This document shows positions 23,396 through 26,710 of a stretch of 26,710 nucleotides of DNA, piece by piece; positions within the stretch are counted from its first letter, which is position 1; each line of letters starts with the position of its first letter. Under the pieces are notes generated by a model. It was given only the letters and a program-made list of their open reading frames with translations. It did no database searches and was not told where the DNA came from. Made by a program: the position numbers and the translations under genes. This stretch comes from an uncultured Eubacteriales bacterium (GTDB lineage: Bacteria > Bacillota > Clostridia > Lachnospirales > Anaerotignaceae), in NCBI GenBank assembly GCA_900546215.1, contig URCD01000021.1, forward strand, positions 1-26,710, written 5' to 3'.

Positions 23396-24627
23396 CTGTC
23401 ATCCTCCAATCCTTCCGCCGCCGTATAGCCTGTAGAAAAAGCTATCTGGAGATTAAAGCCGCCCGTATAGGCGTCAACATCCAATACCTCACCGGCAAAA
23501 TACAGACCGGATATTTTTCTGCTTTCCATAGTTGACGGATCAATCTCATCCGTATTAACGCCGCCGCTTGTAGCAACCGCTTCGTTAAATCCGGCTGTAC
23601 CGGTGATGTGTACCGGAAAGCCCTTTATAAGCTCCGCAAGGCGTTTCCTTTCTTCCTTGGTTATATCATGTACTTTTTTATTATCGTCAATACCGCTTAA
23701 ATGAATAACAACAGGTATTATCTTCTGCGGAAGCAGGTCATTCAGCGCATTTTTCATATCCTTGTTTATATATTTCTCAAAGTCCCTGAGAAGTCTGTTA
23801 TCGAGAGCCTTCATATCAAGTGCCGGCTTCAAATCAATATACAGTGTCATGTCCTCGTCAAATCTATTCAGCAGATGTCTGCTTGCTGACAAAATTACGG
23901 GGCCTGAAACGCCGAAGTGCGTAAAAAGCATTTCTCCGAAATCCTTATATGCACTTTTACCTCTTGAATTTTTTATAACAATGGATATATTTTTCAGGCT
24001 GAGACCCATCAGCTCGGCGCAAAAAGGCTCGTCCGATTTCAGTGGTACCAATGACGGAAGGAGCGGTGTAACGGTATGCCCCGCCTTTTTGGCAAAACGG
24101 TATCCATCGCCAGTTGAGCCTGTACCGGGATAGCTTAAGCCTCCAGTAGCGACAATTACCGCATCGGCTGCAGCCCTTTTACCGTCTGCAAGCACAACTC
24201 CCACAGCTCGTCCGTCCTCAATTATTATATCCTTAACAGCCTTTTCCAAATGAAGCCTTACCCCGTTTTTTTTCATATATTTCAGCAGAGCCTCCGCTAC
24301 ATCGGCAGCACTGTCGCTGACGGGGAACACTCTCTTTCCCCTCTCAACTTTAGTCGGCACACCTAGGCTTTCCATCAGCTTCACCGTGTCTGACGGCTGA
24401 AACCTATAGAGGGCAGAATACATAAAAAACGGATTTCCGGGTGTGTTTTCAATATGCTCCTCTGCATCGGAGGCATTTGTTATATTACACCTTCCCTTTC
24501 CCGTTATTCTGATCTTTTTGCCGACCATATTATTTTTTTCATATACATCAACACTATGGCCCCTTTGCGCGGCATGGCCGGCTGCAAGCATTCCCGCTGC
24601 ACCGGCACCTATTACTATAACATTCAT
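23392..24627 (-). CDS. HI0933/BaiN family FAD-dependent oxidoreductase
   Basis: Flavoprotein of 411 residues of the HI0933 (YhiN/BaiN) family. GAGAAG at 7-12 starts the FAD Rossmann fold; KKIRITGKGRCNITN (36-50) is the family hallmark; ATGGLSYPGTGSTGDGY and the C-terminal GLYFAGEVLDVDAYTGGFNLQIAFSTG bind FAD. The true substrate is unknown for most members; BaiN of bile-acid 7-dehydroxylating Clostridia belongs here, but no other bai gene is near, so a bile-acid role should not be assumed. I chose ATG 24627 (AGAGGT upstream, Rossmann strand at residue 1); the frame stays open for 58 more codons upstream through repeat DNA, which is not coding. Confidence 0.92.
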   Translation of the reverse strand: MNVIVIGAGAAGMLAAGHAAQRGHSVDVYEKNNMVGKKIRITGKGRCNITNASDAEEHIENTPGNPFFMYSALYRFQPSDTVKLMESLGVPTKVERGKRVFPVSDSAADVAEALLKYMKKNGVRLHLEKAVKDIIIEDGRAVGVVLADGKRAAADAVIVATGGLSYPGTGSTGDGYRFAKKAGHTVTPLLPSLVPLKSDEPFCAELMGLSLKNISIVIKNSRGKSAYKDFGEMLFTHFGVSGPVILSASRHLLNRFDEDMTLYIDLKPALDMKALDNRLLRDFEKYINKDMKNALNDLLPQKIIPVVIHLSGIDDNKKVHDITKEERKRLAELIKGFPVHITGTAGFNEAVATSGGVNTDEIDPSTMESRKISGLYFAGEVLDVDAYTGGFNLQIAFSTGYTAAEGLEDDR

Positions 24628-24642
24628 AAAAATACCTCTAAA

Positions 24643-24754
24643 TCGCTTCATCTTGATTTTTGCCGTCGTCCTTAGATGCCTCTCCATGAGAATTGCCCTG
24701 CGCCGGCCTCTCATCTCCATTCCGCTTCGCTTCATCTCGATTTTCGCCGTCGTC
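24643..24754. repeat. Imperfect 28-base direct repeat, two copies 84 bases apart
   Basis: Copies at 24643-24670 and 24727-24754 share 26 of 28 bases (TCGCTTCATC then C/T-GATTTT). The start-to-start distance is 84 bases. They lie in the 202-base stretch between the flavoprotein start and the phosphatase stop, next to the palindrome at 24759-24822. The unit is C/T-rich on the plus strand and does not resemble a promoter. Confidence 0.8.
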
Positions 24755-24758
24755 ATAT

Positions 24759-24822
24759 GCAGAACCAAAATGATTTTTCGTTTGATGCGCAAGCGCCTCA
24801 CCGAAAATCATTTTGGTTCTGC
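24759..24822. repeat. Long palindromic element, 19-bp perfect arms
   Basis: Arms 24759-24777 (GCAGAACCAAAATGATTTT) and 24804-24822 are exact reverse complements. The 26-base loop holds a second small stem (TGA, mismatch, GCG, loop CAAG, CGC, mismatch, TCA), giving an ordered 64-base hairpin. No T-run follows on either strand, so it is not an ordinary terminator. It begins eight bases after the phosphatase stop codon and looks like an interspersed palindromic repeat. Confidence 0.85.
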
Positions 24823-24829
24823 GCATTTC

Positions 24830-25468
24830 TCATGGCCTTAGAAAGTTGCTTTCATTTTTTCCAATGTTGGCCAAATGTGCGCTGTCGTTTACCGTCAGCA
24901 TAAGTCTTCTTCCATTCTTTATTTCTATAATTGATATTCCGGTATTATTTATCCACATTTTTGTAAACCAACTGTTGTCTAATTCCATTATGTACATCAG
25001 CATTAATCTTATTATTCCGCCATGTGATACAATCAGGATATCTCCATCTTCATCTTGGATAATCCTATCCAAGCTTGGCCTGAGTCTGCCTATAACATTA
25101 TCTACGCTTCCCTCGCCCGGAAATCCGTATATGTGCGGCTCTTTTATAAAATTCATATACTCATCGCCGTATTTTTCAGTTAGCTCCGGCACGGTCATTC
25201 CTTCCCATTCGCCAAAGCATATTTCTCTGAAATTTTTTTCAGCTATTATATCCAGGCCTTTTTCGTCCGCTATTTTTTTAGCAGTCTCCATTGCCCTTTT
25301 TAATGGTGATGCATATATTTTATCTATTTTTATGTTTTTAAAGCGTTCGGCTACACACTGGGCCTGTTTAATTCCTTCCTCAGACAGCTCTATATCAGTC
25401 ATACCCTGATACCGTCTTTCGGTATTCCATACAGTCTCACCGTGGCGTACAAAATATAATCTAAGCAT
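24830..25468 (-). CDS. Histidine phosphatase (phosphoglycerate mutase-like)
   Basis: Histidine phosphatase superfamily enzyme, 212 residues. RHG (8-10) with catalytic His9, REICFGEWEGM (81-91) with the acid/base glutamate, and the second His149 in ILIVSHGG. Most Firmicute members of this size are broad phosphatases or cobalamin/phosphoglycerate-type enzymes rather than true dPGM; the substrate cannot be told. AAGGAG precedes ATG inside the end of the rluB-type gene (stop and start one base apart), so the genes are coupled. The last codons run straight into a repeat element, and the C-terminal tail (NIGKNESNFLRP) may have been altered by its insertion. Confidence 0.92.
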   Translation of the reverse strand: MLRLYFVRHGETVWNTERRYQGMTDIELSEEGIKQAQCVAERFKNIKIDKIYASPLKRAMETAKKIADEKGLDIIAEKNFREICFGEWEGMTVPELTEKYGDEYMNFIKEPHIYGFPGEGSVDNVIGRLRPSLDRIIQDEDGDILIVSHGGIIRLMLMYIMELDNSWFTKMWINNTGISIIEIKNGRRLMLTVNDSAHLANIGKNESNFLRP

Positions 25469-25469
25469 A

Positions 25470-26180
25470 TTATAACTCCTTAAGACAACGTACTTCCTTA
25501 TCGGTAAGATAACGCCAGCAGCCCTTTTTCAAATCGCCGAGACAAAGCTCTCCTTCCGCTACCCTGCGCAGTGAGGCAACCGGATGTCTGGCCGCCTGGC
25601 ACATTTTTCTCACCTGTCTGTTTCTTCCCTCGTGTATAGTTATATTACACCATGAAAAGCGTCCGTCAACCTTTATAAGCTCAATTTTAGCGGGGCGGGT
25701 TTTACGCCCGTCAATTGTAATGCCGTTTCTGAACAGGTTGATTGTATTGCTGTCGGGCACGCCGAAAAGCTTGGCCTCATAAACCTTATTAATCTCGTTT
25801 TTAGGATGTGTAAGCTTATAAACCACGTCGCCGTCATTTGTAAGCAGGAGCAGCCCGGACGTATCATAATCAAGCCTGCCCGCCGGAACCACCCTTTCCT
25901 TGACATCCTTTATTAAATCCATTACAGTAGGCCTTTTAAACTGGTCCCTGGCCGTTGTAACGTAGCCCTCCGGCTTATTCAGCATTATATATACTTTTTT
26001 CTTTTCAAGGCTTAATACCTTGCCTTTATAAGCAACTTTATCCTTAACAGGGTCTATTTTCACACCAAGCTCCGTAACAACAATTCCGTTTACAGACACA
26101 AGGCCCTCTTTTATAAGCTCCTCTGACCTTCTTCTGGATGCCACTCCGCAGTCAGCCATATATTTCTGTAGTCTTTCCAT
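25470..26180 (-). CDS. rluB: RsuA/RluB-type pseudouridine synthase
   Basis: Isomerises uridine to pseudouridine in rRNA, in Firmicutes usually 23S rRNA. 236 residues. An S4 RNA-binding domain at 1-60 (MERLQKYMADCGVASRRRSEEL) is followed by the catalytic domain with GRLDYDTSGLLLLTNDG (101-117); Asp104 is the nucleophile. KPEGYVTT and the C-terminal EGRNRQVRKMCQAARHPVASLRRV are typical of the RluB/E/F group. AAGGAGA stands seven bases before ATG. Its location after a D-Ala-D-Ala carboxypeptidase gene is conserved in many Firmicutes. The exact target nucleotide (RluB or RsuA) is not certain. Confidence 0.93.
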   Translation of the reverse strand: MERLQKYMADCGVASRRRSEELIKEGLVSVNGIVVTELGVKIDPVKDKVAYKGKVLSLEKKKVYIMLNKPEGYVTTARDQFKRPTVMDLIKDVKERVVPAGRLDYDTSGLLLLTNDGDVVYKLTHPKNEINKVYEAKLFGVPDSNTINLFRNGITIDGRKTRPAKIELIKVDGRFSWCNITIHEGRNRQVRKMCQAARHPVASLRRVAEGELCLGDLKKGCWRYLTDKEVRCLKEL

Positions 26181-26244
26181 TTTTTCTTCTCCTTAGAATG
26201 TCTCCCGCCAAACCTGGCTGAAGTTTAACCTTTATCCATTAAAA

Positions 26245-26710
26245 TTAGGCATTATGTTTAAGTATATCTGATTTTAATGGATTAATCCAGTATTTTATAA
26301 GCATTTTAGCTGTTGTTTTCACATCTTTTTTATTGACACCGTTCTCAGCGATAATAGGACATTCAGCCAGGACAGTTTCAGCGTCGGTTTTAAATACAAG
26401 CCTGCCTACCTCTTCCCCCTGCATAACAGGTGCCTCCAGCATTTCAGGAAGCTTTACATCCACATATAGGGACTCCCTTTCCGCCTGATTAAGCGGCAGA
26501 TTAATAGTTTCGGCTGTATTTACCTTTACGCTGCGCCCATACGAGTTGTTCACAGGCAGGCTGTCTATAAAATCGCCCTCCATGCATATATCGTAATATT
26601 TGTAGTTGTCAAAGCCGTAGTTAAGTATATTTTTTGTATCCCGCCATTTTCTTTCCTTTCCTACGCTTCCCCAGCCGCTGCCAAGCACGCCTGAAACCAG
26701 CGTCATGCCG
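26245..26710 (-). CDS. D-alanyl-D-alanine carboxypeptidase, C-terminal part
   Basis: C-terminal fragment of a penicillin-binding protein 5-type carboxypeptidase (DacF/DacB class), which trims peptidoglycan stem peptides outside the membrane; the N-terminal catalytic domain lies beyond the window. The frame is open to the end of the window, so the ATG at 26706 is not the start. Residues resemble the end of the peptidase domain (TLVSGVLGSG, then RWRDTKNILNYGFDN-like KWRDTKNILNYGFDNYKYY) and the beta-rich PBP5 C-terminal domain. The end (KMLIKYWINPLKSDILKH) could be an amphipathic or short anchor. The position ahead of the rluB-type gene supports the call. Confidence 0.85.
   Translation of the reverse strand, partial: GMTLVSGVLGSGWGSVGKERKWRDTKNILNYGFDNYKYYDICMEGDFIDSLPVNNSYGRSVKVNTAETINLPLNQAERESLYVDVKLPEMLEAPVMQGEEVGRLVFKTDAETVLAECPIIAENGVNKKDVKTTAKMLIKYWINPLKSDILKHNA

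Noticed and set aside
23392..24627. Bile-acid metabolism role for the BaiN-like flavoprotein
   Set aside because: The HI0933 family is broad and found in many bacteria without bile-acid conversion; no other bai gene is present in the window.
24638..24826. Minus-strand 62-codon open frame with a DDG-N-DEA repeat
   Set aside because: It is made of the palindrome and the direct repeat, has only a weak AAGG upstream, and its hydrophilic repeated sequence follows from the DNA repeat. More likely repeat DNA than a gene, though a peptide cannot be excluded.
24443..24841. Plus-strand open frame of 132 codons
   Set aside because: Antisense to the flavoprotein start and the repeat element; composition is shadow-like and no ribosome binding site is seen.

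Overview
The window looks like a chromosomal segment of a low-GC Gram-positive anaerobe of class Clostridia. Four things point there: an IspH (LytB) enzyme fused to four S1 RNA-binding domains, a DUF1292 protein, strong AAGGAGG-type ribosome binding sites with TTGACA/TATAAT promoters, and a Cys-Xaa-Xaa-Cys micropeptide beside a 4Fe-4S membrane protein and a TlpA-like lipoprotein. I see no tRNA, rRNA, CRISPR array, transposase, integrase or phage gene. No gene-free stretch reaches 300 bases; the longest are 3255-3484, 15472-15685 and 24628-24829. Genus cannot be set from the sequence alone.

Layout. 1-542 is the 3' end of a DEAD-box RNA helicase. 621-947 is a DUF1292 protein, closed by a terminator shared with the convergent operon 3254-1009 (minus): rhodanese lipoprotein, Rrf2 regulator, RclA-like flavoprotein disulfide reductase. 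That operon reads like an oxidant-stress cassette and has a near-consensus promoter whose -10 box lies inside a palindromic operator, with a second operator copy just downstream. Divergent from it, 3485-8895 (plus) holds a MarR regulator, a heterodimeric ABC exporter, a small zinc-ribbon membrane protein and a DUF5685 protein. A J-domain protein with a Cys-rich tail and glutamine-dependent NAD+ synthetase follow, each with a clear terminator.

11846-17658 is a divergent locus: a LytTR response regulator and AgrC-like GHKL kinase on plus, facing a TraX-family membrane protein, an ABC ATPase and a BceB-like FtsX permease on minus. Two TTGTAAAGTTT repeats 21 bp apart, the usual LytTR spacing, lie between them. 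This resembles a membrane-stress or antimicrobial-peptide sensing and detoxification module of unusual composition.

17685-20233 (minus) holds a TPR-like membrane protein, the TlpA-like lipoprotein, the 4Fe-4S membrane protein, the CxxC micropeptide (43 residues) and a YbjQ-family protein: a small membrane thiol/electron-transfer cassette. 20383-26710 (minus) is a tightly packed housekeeping run: D-Ala-D-Ala carboxypeptidase (partial), RluB-type pseudouridine synthase, histidine phosphatase, HI0933-type flavoprotein, AroH chorismate mutase, cytidylate kinase and IspH-S1. A 64-base palindrome and a 28-base direct repeat sit between the phosphatase and flavoprotein genes and look like an inserted repeat element.
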